DNA from: Paracentrotus lividus
Taxonomy: Eukaryota; Echinodermata; Echinoidea; Camarodonta; Echinidae
Direction: 5' to 3'
Assembly: GCA_940671915.1 (NCBI GenBank)
Contig: CALNVZ010003435.1
Coordinates: 15,058,114-15,122,113, forward strand
Length of the DNA: 64,000 nucleotides
Each line of letters begins with the position of its first letter. Position 1 is the stretch's first letter. The notes under the pieces are model-generated. The model did no database searches and was not told the DNA's origin. It saw nothing but the letters and a program-made list of their open reading frames with translations. Positions 36,635 through 49,055 of this stretch are shown piece after piece. The translations under genes were made by a program, and so were the position numbers.

Positions 36635-39600
36635 AAGCACAATGGAAACACCATTGCGCTAAGTACCTTCTTGTGGGAAGGGCATGGCATTTTATAGCAA
36701 AACACTTGAGATGCTATACTGTAGTATAATGTATGTGTATGGCGTGATACTTGTTTTCAATAAATTTATATGAGAGGCATTTTTATCAGAAAAAATATAA
36801 TGGGTTTGTGTTCTTCAAGGTTATCCCTAATTACCCTTTGAGGTTCAGAACAAAACGACATCCCCAGGCTGGCAGATGAGTTCAAATTTTGCAGGATTGT
36901 CACTTTCTGTTTGATAAATGAGGTAATTTGCAACCTGCTTTATAGTGAACTTTGTTCTGGATTCATCTCCGTATATACTCTCACGTGGACCCACATGCGG
37001 GCATATATATCCACCTGTGGGCTAGAGATGGCTGCCGTTGATGTTACGCCCCCATCCTCCTCTTCTCTTATTGTTAATCAAGATTTTACACGTCAAGTCA
37101 TCATTTGCATTCACTGATTAGCTACAATCCACGAGGAAGCATTAAAGTGGTGAACTCGGCTCCTCTTTGATATTTGTATGAAATGAATTGAGCAGTTCAT
37201 CATTTATGCAGTTGATTGCATGGTTCTGTTTGGACAATTGAATCTGTATATCCCTTATTTATTGTTGGATTTATTCTGAGAAAGTCGTTCTTCAATATTG
37301 ACGAGGATTTGTGTATTTCAAGGATAGAATACATTGAAGTTTAACCTAAGCTGGTGGACAGTGTTGTAGCTATGCCAATTCATTCATCCAGATTTGCAGA
37401 AGGATTGTTTGAGCATGTATGGTATGGAACATATTACATTTTCTAGTTATTTGATTTTTTATTTCCTTAAACTTGAAAATATCCTTTCTTTGACATCGTA
37501 CTCAAATCAATGTTGTCATTTTGTGCAATATTGTTATTGATGGATTACATGTATGATTGATGTTCTTAAAAATAAGTACATGTAGATACTTCTTTACATG
37601 ATGAGAAAAATTGAAAACATTACTGATGTACAATGTATATACAATGTACCTATTGTGCATCTTCCTACATGTACATGTAAACTATTATACTCTCAAGAAT
37701 ATATCTAAGTCAGCATCAAGTATTAACTACAGGTAATGGAAAATAAATATTGATAGTGTGTAAAACTAAAAACACTAAATTTAGCTGTAATGTATTTTTC
37801 ATGGTGAAACAACTTGTTTTTTGGTATTGAATAAAAGCACTTTTTTTTTTTTCCTTTTTTTTTTTTTAAATTTTATTATGTACATGTTTATATTGAAGTC
37901 TCCCAAACTCTTTGAGCTCACAAAACCTAATGGTACTCTGCAATTGAGTAGTATAAAGCTCATGTGATTTAAAGTCTTAAAATAATCCATTTGCATTTTT
38001 GTCTGCTTTAGATATTACTCACCTGTAATTATACGACATGAACAGACCATACTCCCATTTAAGGTGTTAACCACACATAAGGCAGGAACTTCCACAAGCC
38101 CACCATCTGGAATGTCCCCTATGGTGGTAGACATTACATCAAATGCTATGAATCATATTATCTAGAGCAAAAAAAAAAATCATGATAAGTTGGAATCCGT
38201 TTATATTGCAGCCAAATTTAAACAATGGAGGAAATACATGTATATAATAAGAAAAAATGAGCAAAGAAAATGGGGTTATCGGGATTCTAACCAGAGACCT
38301 TTTAATTATTAGTCAGGCACTCTACCAGCTGAGCTTTAGTAAACCCATGCTGGGTCCGTCCCTGAAACCTGTTGCAGCCAGTTACGTAAGCTATAATTAA
38401 TAGTCTATTAATTAAAATCATTATAGTCTTTAAATTGGCAATGCGGAGAGAAATCATCACTATTTCATTTTTATGGATAAATTGTTCATTGTTGTTGCAC
38501 TTTGTCACATTACTTTGTAAATGATATTCTATAAACAATTAAATGTAGGAGTGAAAGAAAGATGGTTGGTCCAAATTTGAGAAAGAAAGATGATTAATTT
38601 ACATGTACCGGTACATAATATGTACACCTGAAAGAGTTTTCTTGCTATCAGTATGCATTTACCATACCAGGAAGACATGGAAATTGATATTACCTAAAAC
38701 TTCTTTTGTATACTTTCAGACTGCCAAATGATAATGATATGCCTTGAAATTTTTCTTACATGAAAATCCCCTTTTCTGTTTATTTTGGATGATGTGATAC
38801 AATGAGTAATCCAATATAAACTTCATATTGAGAAAAGGGGATTTTGTGGTTTATCTGGACAAAAGGTATAACATGCACCTGTATTTGCATGTAGCCAATA
38901 TGTAATTTGATTATTTGGCTGTGCAATAGACCACAAAGAAGACGTTCATTTAGTTTAGAATTCAAGTATATTGTACGTGTAAAGTATGATATTATGTGCA
39001 ATGTAATTTGCATGTATGTTGAATAAATGAACATGTACTTTATATCTATGACAATAAATACATTGGTTGGAGTTGTAAATTGTCATCTCATGATCATTTT
39101 ACAATTAATGCCTATTTGTTTTATCATAAGAATGATAGAATACATTCAAACTGCAAATGCATAATTTTTATTTTTTTGGAATATGATCTTTTTCTGATGA
39201 TAGCTTGAGTGTAATTTTAGTAAAATATTCTAGTTTCAAGGTGCCCTATAAATACAATCAAGGATTTATGGAGCACTGATTGTATTGGAATTTTGGTGGA
39301 GGGGGGGAGGGGTCATCAAATTAAAATACTCCAAAAATATCAGGATGACTTAATTACATTATATAAAGGAATAATAATTCTGCAGCACACCTCATCCGGT
39401 TAATGCAGAACTATTCATTAGGCCTGCCTATATCAGCCCAAGTTTCCAAATTAGCTACATTTGTACATGTAACTATTCCTGATCCGGCCAATTAGCCCGA
39501 TCAGAACCATTTGAAATGTGGACGAGATTCATTTCCTTATCGACTTAGGCCAACGGGCTAGCTTTTTCGCAGATAAGGATGCACTCCAGATTTTTGTCAC

Positions 39601-40316
39601 GGGATAATATATTCACATCCTGTATAACCACAGTGCAAATGGCACGTTGTTTGAAATTCAGCGTCCAACGTGTGCATGCTCCGTAGCGAACTGGTTAATT
39701 CCACTTATAAGCGCAAAATTTTGATATGGACAGAATTTCCTGAATTTTCGGGCTAGAATCTCTAGATTGAGCAAACTCGGGCTGATGTGATAGCGACTAT
39801 TGAGAGCAATGAAGCACCACATTGAGAGAAGGAAGGATAAGATCTGTCCTTCAGAATGCAAACTAGAGCTTCTTTATTAGCTTGATTAAAATGGATTAGA
39901 CCTGTTTCAACCTGATCAAAACAAGGGTTAGAAAAGTGAAGCTGTCTTGATTAATCTTCAAACATAATTTTTCTTAATTGAATGAGTTTTTCCCCTTTTC
40001 TTGTATTTCTGTGTTTCATTTTGATTTTTGTCATTTTTATTAGTATGTACGTTGTATATTTGAAAATGAAATAAGATTTGTTTTAGATTGGTTATTGGCT
40101 GGTAATATAATTGTATTTGTTTACACTGGAGTACATTGTAATACCAGAGTTGATTTACTCCCAATTTTAAAAATATATGTTCAGTCAACTTTGCCTATTG
40201 CTTGAAAATAGTATTGACTTTAAGAAAAAATAATCTTACCTAGACTTACATGTATGGATCAAAAACTATAGTTTACAAATACTATTTTCTCTATATTCCC
40301 ATTTATTTCTCTCTAG
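36635..40316. other. Upstream region or intron of the + strand zinc-finger gene, no supported exon
   Basis: An earlier exon of the gene at 40,317 must lie upstream, since that exon starts inside a codon. The best candidate start is the ATG at 37,028 (reading MAAVDVTPPSSSS), but no phase-compatible donor follows it. The rest is AT-rich. Confidence 0.4.
38272..38346 (-). pseudogene. tRNA-Ile-like pseudogene or tRNA-derived repeat
   Basis: The minus strand reads GGGTTTA, then AAGCTCAGCTGGTAGAGTGC (A box and D arm), an anticodon loop CTAATAA (AAT, Ile), GGTCTCTGG, a B box GGTTAGAATCC, and ATAACCC, which pairs at 5 of 7 positions with the 5' end. The anticodon stem pairs poorly and the T loop has TTAGAAT instead of TTCGAAT. 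It is probably a dead tRNA copy or the head of a tRNA-derived SINE. Confidence 0.6.
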
Positions 40317-40524
40317 GACCAAGAACTTTGTGAAATCCTCTAGTGTTAAACCACCATCCCCTGCCCACCATGCCGGACGGTTGAAAGCCATGAGTGTAGA
40401 AACCACCAGGATGTCATCAGAACCGAGGGAAGGAGGAGGGAGTCCGGCCGCTGACCCCTTTGCAGAGGTCAGGGTTATCGACTCCCAGCTGCAGCACTTC
40501 AGAAATTATTTTGATATCATCCAG
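40317..40524 (+). CDS. Zinc-finger gene (+), first exon identified
   Basis: Acceptor TTTCTCTCTAG ends at 40,316; donor GTAAAG begins at 40,525. It encodes a Ser/Pro-rich lead (KSSSVKPPSPAHH) and ends FRNYFDIIQ just before the first finger. Starts with one carried codon base; ends in phase 0. Confidence 0.85.
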
Positions 40525-43500
40525 GTAAAGTCTATATGCTTTGTGGTTCGTGTACAGATACTTTCGCGATTTGGGACTACATGTAGGTGGGGAATTTTGT
40601 GAGAGCTTAATTTTGTAATTTTATGTGATGTTTTCATTCCTATAAATAGCCATACATTGAAGTTGATATATTCGCAAGGATTGACTTGTGAAATTCACAA
40701 AAATAAACCACAGAGAAAATTACCACTTATATACAGTATGATTATTACATGTATTTTTGATAAAAGCAAAATTTTGCACATTAAAAAACAGATAAACATG
40801 TACCAAAGAGAAAATATGTACCAGTAGTTAAGCAACCAAGGTATTAATTACCTATCTTGAGTGCCAAGGAGAAGAGGGCAAAATGGACATGTGATTACAG
40901 TGCGGCCTTTTCTCTTTTTCCTGGACAGTTATTCACTCAGACTTGTAATGATAAAATCTGAAGTACACATTTAGAATTGAATCGGTTGCAAAGTTATCTT
41001 GTACATGTAATACATATGTTAATGAGAATTTGTTCAAAGTTGAGAGAGTGACATTGAAGATACCGATAAACTCTCATCGTCAACATCAATTTTTTTCTAG
41101 CATTGTGTGTTTCAACATGCCTCTGCACTCTGTCAACAACATTTTTCATTTAAAAAAATGTCTCATGTGTAATTTGGGTTTGAGAAGTGAGGCAAAGTTA
41201 GCTTATACAATATTGAAATATCTAATTGCTGAAAAATGATATGTATTAAAAAAATGTTCATGTACCTGTATGAATGTAGAAAACCAGAGTCCTGAATAGC
41301 TCCATTATTCAGCTTTTTGTAGTAAATTTGTATGCTTTGATGATGTTTTGTTGCAGGTCTTTAAGTGCCGTATCTGCTCCTTCTGCAGTCCCCTTGAGCA
41401 TGTGATCGCGAGTCACATGTCAGAGGTTCACTTCCCACGCCGATGCTTCCTCTGCAAACAGTGCCTCTTTGTCTTTGAGGACCGTGCCCAGCTAAACAGC
41501 CACCTCGACTCCGCCCATGGAACCCGCAGCATCGCCGTCTGCTTTGGAGAGTCCGGACCTTTTGTCAACTCCCCTCCCACCTGGCATGCAGGCGTTGGTC
41601 GCTCCTCCGAGGACGATGAACAGCTTTCCAGACAGAGCACGGAAGAACAGCCGGAGAGTGAGCCGAATAATGGGAGAGTCACTTCCAGCACAGGGAACCT
41701 CGCGAATCTACCTGATGACGGGCAAATGGTGAGCCCATTTACATCAGTTAAGAAGAATATATTAAGAATATTGATGCAACAACCTAACAGCCTAACAGAA
41801 ACTAATTTGCTAAGTGTGCATTTCTTATTACACTATCTTTTTTTTTTCAAAAGACATTTTTACTGAGTAAAAAAGAAATTCAATTCAAGAATGGTTTATA
41901 GTGAATAAAAGCAGTATACATGAATGACAGCCGAGGGGCTGAAATGGGCATGTTTACAATTTAAAATACTTAAAGGCATTAACAAATTAACAATACCAAA
42001 ACATTACATGTAAAATTGATAAAAAAATACTATAAAAATACATACATTTGCAGAAATCGACATAAGATAGAGAATTTTGAAAAGGTTGGATCAAACTGGA
42101 TTTGTGTGTGTTTTTAAAAAAATATATATATACATTTCAGATAATAAATGAATATGAACATTACTTGGAGTTTAACAGGTCAATAAGATATGGTATGGAA
42201 CTTTTTCTGAAACGGTCAGTTTTACACCTAAATTGTTTAAAATTGGGAACATGTCTTAAAGAGATTGGAACAGTCACACCAGAAGTGTAATGTAGTTATG
42301 ATGCAGAGTATTGTTGTTTTATAAGCTCCTATTAATGACACATTGTTTTGTTTTGCAGGAACGAGGGACAAGTGCTTCATCGCTTAGTGTCCCTACAGAA
42401 GGGGAGTTCTTGCGGGGTACACCTTCAGCAGGTGAGAGACAAGAACAAGTCCTGTCCAGAGGGAGCTCCTGCAATCCATCAACTACAGACCAGGATCTGG
42501 CTGCTGCTCCAGAACCAGTTCAAACACCTACAGTCCAGCAAGAAAGTTTGTCTGTGGAACAAACCTCTAGACAGGGTTCTCAAGAATCTCAAGAGCGACC
42601 GCAGATTGAGACTCCAAAATTGAGCGAATTAAGCAGCAAGGAAAGTTACATCAAGACTGAACCTGTCAGCCCTGTTAGGATCATGTGTCCAAAACGTAGA
42701 CGCCTCTTGCAGGCATCTTACTCTGGAGAATCAATTGACATTGATGTGGAAGGAAAGCATGGTAGTGAGAGTCATTCTCAAAAGTCCCAATCAGCTGAGC
42801 CTCTTTGTAGCCCTGATCAACAGGATACTCCCACTCCAGGCAGTAGGAGATCTTCATTTCAAAGTGGGAGAACTGGTGGCACAGGACGCCGACCAGAGTC
42901 TGTCCTGCGTGGTCTACTAAGGCGACAAGATTCGATTGAGGATCCAGATATTGAAACGGAGGTCTCACCCAACCCTCAAAGCGAAACATCACTGCCCTCC
43001 GGTGTACCTAATATGCCTCGTTCAATGAGTCTGACAGATCGAACCACACCAATTATACCCAGTACACTGCCTCGCCAAAGCTCTGAGCCTGTAAAGCCAA
43101 TAGAGCGACCTGAAAAGTCACCAGAAGCAAAGAATTCAGAGGAAAATAGCCCTGTATCAGATAAAGAACAAGGAACAGAATCAGGGTCTAAGAACATGTT
43201 GCGTGAGCTTGTTAGTCGAGCTGTAGCTGAGCGGAGACCTGATGCAGTACAGCGGAGAGGCTCAGAGGGAATTATTTTTAGAAAAACTGGAAGCATTGAT
43301 GAGACTTCTAGTGGACAGCCAGCTCCCCGCAGCCATAGGCAACGTAGCTACAGCTTGACGGAGGGTGATTCTAGGCTCCCATTGAATGGATTAAGTCCAG
43401 ACTTTCAAGTGAACCAGCAGGCAGAAACTAACCGTGAGAAGGAGCATCCTCATGTACCTATGAATTACCAGCCACATGAGCAGAATCCTCCTCGTATGGC

Positions 43501-44605
43501 TTACTGGCCAAGGTATTCTGGTCTTGTTCACCAGCCTTTTGCTGTTGACAATGACCCTAGGAAGATGTGGCGCAGTTTACCTACGTATTCATCCCAAGCT
43601 AGTGTTCAGAGTGAGCCCCCTGTTCCATCAGGGCCCAGTGCTGATCATCCAAAAGGAGTTCTGCCAACCCAGATGTCGGAGGACTCATTTCTTTACAATT
43701 GCCTTCGGCAGCCAGGTAGTGTTGGTCCAAGACGTAAGCGCAGTCCGGCTTCATTAAGTAGCCAACACTCTGCAGATGGAGTCACTCCAAACTGGACAGG
43801 TCACAATCAGTTTAACGAAGCTGGTAGAGCACCCATGATGGGTTATCAAGGCCCTTGGCCACATCATTACCATAGAGGAGTGCATCATCATCATCATATG
43901 CTGATGAGGCAGAATGCTGATGACAAATCTGCTTCCCCAAGCATCTCGTCCAGTACACCTCATAGACTTGGACTTCATAAACCAGACCACCTAATGTACT
44001 CCAGTTTGGAAAGATCGATGTCCCAACATGGAAGTGGAGAGATGCGTGGTTTTGAGAGGAGGAGGCCACCCATGTTGGAACACGGTGGCAGTAGTGAATC
44101 CAGTCAGGAGCTCGTGCAGGTTGAAGATATCACTCGTCAGGTGCATCGTGCTATCAGTGGCACGTCTGGTCTATATTCTACAGAGAGAGCAGCTGTAGCC
44201 TGGAGTGACCAGTCATCTGGTAATAATACCTCACTAGAAGAGCAGAGCTCCAAGGACCTGGACAAGAAGCGTAGCAGAAAGTCCACCTTCAATATCTATA
44301 GAGAGATTCCAGAACGGAAGCGCAAGCTAGACCGTGATGAAGAAGAGCGTATCAAGAGCAGTTACAATCCAGATGGCAGCTTTGATTACTTTTCACTGAC
44401 AGGATGGAAGGCGTACAAGTGTGAACTGTGTAAGAAACGGCGATTTAAGACGGCTTCTGAGCTGGAGGAGCATAGACGACGAAAGCATTCCCTTCAGCAT
44501 ACACATGTAGGTAATGCTTCATCATCATCTTCATCGGGAGTTGGAGCATCATTAGATGATGGTTCCAGCAGTCCTCAGCTGACACCCCAGCTGTCAAACG
44601 GATGA
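40317..44605 (+). CDS. Orphan C2H2 zinc-finger protein, at least three exons (3' part of gene)
   Basis: Exons 40,317-40,524, 41,357-41,728 and 42,359-44,605 join in frame into 941 residues plus stop. Fingers: CRICSFCSPLEHVIASHMSEVH and CKQC..HLDSAH (C-x2-C-x12-H-x4-H), both from the second exon, and CELCKKRRFKTASELEEH..KH (C-x2-C-x13-H-x4-H) close to the C-terminus. Between them lie about 750 residues of Ser/Pro/Gln-rich, probably disordered chain with basic patches (CPKRRRLL, KKRSRKS, RKRKLDRDEEE), a His run (HHHHH) and IKTEPVSP, a textbook phosphorylation-dependent SUMO motif. A DNA-bound transcription regulator in the nucleus is inferred. I do not recognise the family. Earlier exons, including the start, are not identified: the first exon here begins with the last base of a split codon. 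Confidence 0.88.
41357..41728 (+). CDS. Zinc-finger gene (+), exon with two C2H2 fingers
   Basis: Acceptor TTGTTGCAG ends at 41,356; donor GTGAGC begins at 41,729. It has 124 codons, in phase on both sides. VFKCRICSFCSPLEHVIASH opens the first finger; the second follows after seven residues (FPRRCFL). Notably GC-rich against the introns. Confidence 0.92.
42359..44605 (+). CDS. Zinc-finger gene (+), large last coding exon
   Basis: Acceptor GTTTTGCAG ends at 42,358; TGA at 44,603-44,605. It has 748 codons in one open frame, mostly Ser/Pro/Gln-rich, with the single C-terminal finger and a Ser run (ASSSSSSG) after it. Overlapping ORFs in other frames and on the other strand are shadows. Confidence 0.93.
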   Translation, partial: ERGTSASSLSVPTEGEFLRGTPSAGERQEQVLSRGSSCNPSTTDQDLAAAPEPVQTPTVQQESLSVEQTSRQGSQESQERPQIETPKLSELSSKESYIKTEPVSPVRIMCPKRRRLLQASYSGESIDIDVEGKHGSESHSQKSQSAEPLCSPDQQDTPTPGSRRSSFQSGRTGGTGRRPESVLRGLLRRQDSIEDPDIETEVSPNPQSETSLPSGVPNMPRSMSLTDRTTPIIPSTLPRQSSEPVKPIERPEKSPEAKNSEENSPVSDKEQGTESGSKNMLRELVSRAVAERRPDAVQRRGSEGIIFRKTGSIDETSSGQPAPRSHRQRSYSLTEGDSRLPLNGLSPDFQVNQQAETNREKEHPHVPMNYQPHEQNPPRMAYWPRYSGLVHQPFAVDNDPRKMWRSLPTYSSQASVQSEPPVPSGPSADHPKGVLPTQMSEDSFLYNCLRQPGSVGPRRKRSPASLSSQHSADGVTPNWTGHNQFNEAGRAPMMGYQGPWPHHYHRGVHHHHHMLMRQNADDKSASPSISSSTPHRLGLHKPDHLMYSSLERSMSQHGSGEMRGFERRRPPMLEHGGSSESSQELVQVEDITRQVHRAISGTSGLYSTERAAVAWSDQSSGNNTSLEEQSSKDLDKKRSRKSTFNIYREIPERKRKLDRDEEERIKSSYNPDGSFDYFSLTGWKAYKCELCKKRRFKTASELEEHRRRKHSLQHTHVGNASSSSSSGVGASLDDGSSSPQLTPQLSNG

Positions 44606-47562
44606 AGAGAAGCAATTGATCTTACCGAGGAGCGGTTGTTATAACGAGGTGTATCAAGATTTGTTTTGTATGCTTGACAGGAGAGGGTAAGCTTTTTTAC
44701 ATTTGGATGTCCACAACGAGATGGGAGCCAACACTTTGCTGAGGTTTGAATTGTTGAAGAGAATGGTAAGGAGTGATGGAATTAGATCAATGGCCTCCAA
44801 GATGCTTACTTCCATAGTGATAAAAGATTGGCTTGGTTAGGTTTTGAAAGAAGGGGTACAAGTACCGGTATGTTTGATTTAGAGAACAGGCTTGATGCTT
44901 AAATATAATTAAGTATGTGATGTGTGCCAAGGGTATTCTTGTTTCTGTTTTTTTTTATCGTAATCATTACATAACAAAGCTGACTGACTGTAGACGAGAC
45001 CTGATAGCTGTAAAATGTATGATATGGTTAGATGGTTGTTTTTATTGTTGTCTGTCCCGTAGATCTACTACATCTAAAACACACAAGGTGCAATGATCAT
45101 AATTAATGTTTGAAGCAAATTCGTTTTCTGTGCAATGCCAGTATGGTCCAGTGCATGCACTATAAAGTATAACATTATTCTACAGCTTAGCTATGTCAAT
45201 TAGAAAAATCATGTTGTGGTAGCTTTGATGTCTTCATAAATCATTTTCCGCACACTTGTACATCTTAATTTTCATAGACTAGAGTCTATAGAAATTTTTT
45301 CTTAGCTGGCACTCTATATCATTTTGATATGATTTTTTTTTTAATGGAAACATTGTCTAAATATTGTTAAAAGCAATGTCCTTGTTTGGTCGGTGATTTG
45401 TAGAAAATTAATCTTTTGTTGTATTTGAGTAAAGAGTGTGCCTGATGATGCGTCTATAAAGAGAGCATTAGAAATTTGCAGCTGATAGGGTCAAACCAAG
45501 ATGTATATTTTTTATGGTGTTTTGAATTTTTGTTAGGGGTGGGTGCCCAACTGAGATACAAATTGTTTTGTGCAACATCCATTGTTTTTACCTCATCATC
45601 CATTGTCTTTAGCTCAACATCCATTGTTTGTTGGTGTTACCTAAAACAATGCAATCTAAAATGTTTCAAAAGAGGATGATGACAGAATATAATCTACTTC
45701 TAAATACACATCACTTATTGTGTTCCATGGACGGGGGTTGACATATAGTAGATCATTGGACCCAACGAATTAATAATGCTGCTGGAAATATATGATCATG
45801 CTGCAAATTTGTTTCTGCTGTAGTCCCATGTATAACTGATCATGCTGTATAAAGTGGCTGTCTAGTAACGTGTAGGTGAATGATCCAATGAGACTTTAGA
45901 TGTCTTTCATGTATGATCAGCAGATTGTGGTATTATAAAACTTGTAAACTCTAGGGCCGTCTATAGATCAAGTGTTTTATGGGTAAATATGGAAAGTCAC
46001 TTTGTTTTCTTATAGAGTGTCAAGTGTCACTGAGTACATTGTGGTATTTCAAGCTTAAAATTATGCATTTGCTTGTGAAGTATTTCAACTATGAGCTGCG
46101 TTGTATGCAGACATTTTTCTTCTGTTCAATCGCTGCTGCGTATAACTGTTAGATGTTTGAACCTTTGTGTTATACCACGCACAACTCTTTTTGAGGTAAA
46201 ATGCAAATCGTCCATTGTATATAATATGAGTGCCATAGTAAAATTATTTGCATAAATATATATATATATATATTTGTACTATTGAATGTGTATTGCATAT
46301 ATGTCAATGGAATTCTCTTTAAATATGATCTATGATATAATCAGTAAGTACCCTTTACGCAATAGGAAATTATGTTCGAACCTACCCTGTACATGGTAGA
46401 AAAAGCCCTGAAATTATAACTGTAGATAATGACATTCAAATTCTATGTAGCTCAGCCAATAAGGTAACTAGATATTATCAAGTCAATTTAAGCCCTGGAC
46501 ATTTTGGATTAGACTGTATTCATATAAATTCACTACATTGAAACCAAATTAGGTTAATTCCCCCCATTTATGTCATATAAAGTGCTGCTATTTTATTTTT
46601 TACTTCACGTAGGACCAGAACCGTACATTTTAATACAATGGCAATAGGAGTAAGTTGTGCCTATCATGTAGTTCCTGTTAATGTTTTACTTCATTTTCTA
46701 GCCAAGACTGATATTTCGAGACAAGAGAGTGATGTCACTGCTCTAGGTGTATATCCTGCGACCAAGAAATTATCATTCTTCATGGAAACATTAGTTTTAC
46801 AAGAAATAAGCATTTTTGAAGTACTAATATTCATTAACGGGCACTATCATTTGCATTCATGCTGTAAGCAATTTGAATTTTTGTGTTTGTACAAATTGAA
46901 GTACAGTAGACTTTTACTAAGGTGTAGTACTTTTGCTGTAAGAGTCTGAAGTTTTTTTCTTGCAGCGCAAGGAGTGGTACGTAACAACCAGCTGTTAGAA
47001 ATAATGATTTTGATTCTTGCAAACTGGCTGTTTTCCTGTAATTGGTTTCTATTCATTGAATCCTACAGTAAGGACAGAAAGTACTATTTTGAATTTTATT
47101 TTGAAACATATATCAATGCTTGTAGGCTACTGATGCTTATGATTTTTTTTTTTTTTAAAGATTGGAGATACATTGGGTTAGCTGGTTCTAGCTCCGCATA
47201 TCTTCCAAAGATGTTTTACAAAAAACAAAGAATTGATTATGATTGTAAATATGCATGTACAAATTAAGAGGTCATTTTGATTGATACTTCATATTTTTCA
47301 AGAAGTTGTATGATTTTTTTCTGTATGAGTAAATTTGTGACTGGCACTTTCGCCTTCTTTCTTATTCAACATGTATTTTTTGAAGACAAAATATCTATAT
47401 ATAATTATATCTAAATATCTATACATATATATATACATATTTCTTTTAAGTTTTAAATTGTTTCACCTGTGCTATTTTGTTTTGTCTATGTTTGTTTCAG
47501 TGTTTGGTTAAAGATGTTTATAGTGAAGCCTTTATATATAAATATATATATATATAAATAAA
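44606..47562 (+). other. Probable 3' UTR of the + strand zinc-finger gene
   Basis: No gene is seen after the stop. The first strong AATAAA is at 47,557-47,562, giving a possible 3.0 kb UTR. Short ORFs here are not convincing. The length is inferred from the poly(A) word only. Confidence 0.35.
45573..45630 (+). repeat. Three tandem 22-bp units in the probable 3' UTR
   Basis: CAACATCCATTGTTTTTACC, CATCATCCATTGTCTTTAGC and CAACATCCATTGTTTGTTGG follow one another at about 22-base spacing, sharing ATCCATTGT. Confidence 0.8.
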
Positions 47563-48875
47563 TGGCATGAAACAACTTCATTTGGAGGTTGATGCTTTGT
47601 TCCCCTGAATGATCTAGAAGAGTTATTATCTGTATTTCCTACCTTCGTGTGCTGAATGGAAATTGTTACGATTTGGGTTACAATTTCTTCTAAAGATCTT
47701 GCTTTGGGATTATTCACTTGTAAAGACCACACATATACAAAACACACAATGATTGGAACCTACCTCAAGAATTGAATCTTTAGCTTCTCTTTTAATCAAC
47801 ATTAACGTGCGTGATAGACGTACATGTAGTCATACATTCATTATGGGTAATTCAAAAGTCATTTGAAATTCACTTTTGTGCCAACAATGTTTTTTTCCTT
47901 GTAAAGTTTAAGTGATTTTAAGTGCAAGCAATTTATTTAAAACAATGATTAATGAATACTGACTGCTATGGCGAGGCGAATTTGTATTTGTTTATTCCAA
48001 ATCTCCAGTCAAGTGTTATGGACTCCAGAATAGATTTGTATGGATAATCACACTCACTTGGGGAAAAAATTAGGGATAAATATATCACAATATGTTTGTT
48101 TATTCATTAAAATTTCATTCTTAGGGATAATGTAAAGAGAAGCTTATTTACAACTGTGGCTTAAAAGTGGAGGTTCTTTTAATGATATATATATTTTTTT
48201 TTTTTGGGGGGGTGGTGTAGGGGGTGGTAGGGCTCTCCTGTTAAGTTACAGTATATATAGCAAAGGCAAGAACATTAAACCCGCTAGGCTAAGCCAATGC
48301 TGCAGTTTTACACAAAGAATTTAGTCACAGGGAAACATAAAGCTAATTAAGTGCGTATGCTGATGGGTAGTCATTTCATGTGCATGTACATTATGTGTAC
48401 TACATTTATTATCTTTTTGCTGTTTTCATATTTTGTTCTCTAAGCAAATGAGAAGAGGCTTTTATAGAAGGAAAAAAAAATGTATGAAAATGAGTCAATC
48501 CCAAGCCGTCCATTAGACAACTCGTTTATTGTCTAACATTTGTTTTGACTCTTTATATTGGAACTTTTTTTTTTCTATTTTCTTCTTCAATTTCAGCCAT
48601 TGATGCATAATGAAGACTCCATTTTATATCTGTGATAACAAAACTGAATTCAGAAATGAACCTGATTTGACCTGGGATCAAAACACATAAATTGATATAT
48701 AACTCTTTTGTGTAACCTGTAATGAATGAAGTGTCTGAACCATATATGTGATTGGTCGAGAGCCAGAATGGGTGTTACTTCATGTGTTATGTCCTTCTGG
48801 TTCTCTGCATAACGATGTATTATGAAGTTACATTTTGCTGAGATTATGATCCTACAGCATCTTACTGATGATACT
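47563..48875. other. Intergenic, no gene seen
   Basis: AT-rich, with a TA run at 47,531-47,560 just before it and a T/G run near 48,190-48,215. No supported feature. Confidence 0.55.
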
Positions 48876-48879
48876 AGTA

Positions 48880-49055
48880 CAGTCCACCCCTGTTAAACAA
48901 TGTGTGAGGTACTATAAGATAAATGTCTCACAACAAAGTCTTGTTATGGTGAACTCATAGGTTTGCACAAAATGGGACTGTAAGAATTGCCTCGTTATGA
49001 CAAAACCTTTAATCTGTAATCTAGTATACGTGTTTGTTTTAATGGGAGTGGACTG
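48880..49055. mobile_element. pogo/Tigger-like MITE, 176 bp
   Basis: Begins CAGTCCACCCCTGTTAAA and ends TTTTAATGGGAGTGGACTG; the termini CAGTCCAC/GTGGACTG are inverted repeats. TA precedes the left end. Inner words CTTGTTATGGTGAACTC and CCTCGTTATGACAAAACC match the family elsewhere in the window. Confidence 0.7.

Noticed and set aside
42348-44069. Several 60-106 codon ORFs overlapping the large + strand exon
   Set aside because: Shadows of the 748-codon frame, which has the zinc finger and correct splice borders.
46638-47267. ORFs of about 100 codons downstream of the zinc-finger stop
   Set aside because: Probably in the 3' UTR; unremarkable composition and no motif.
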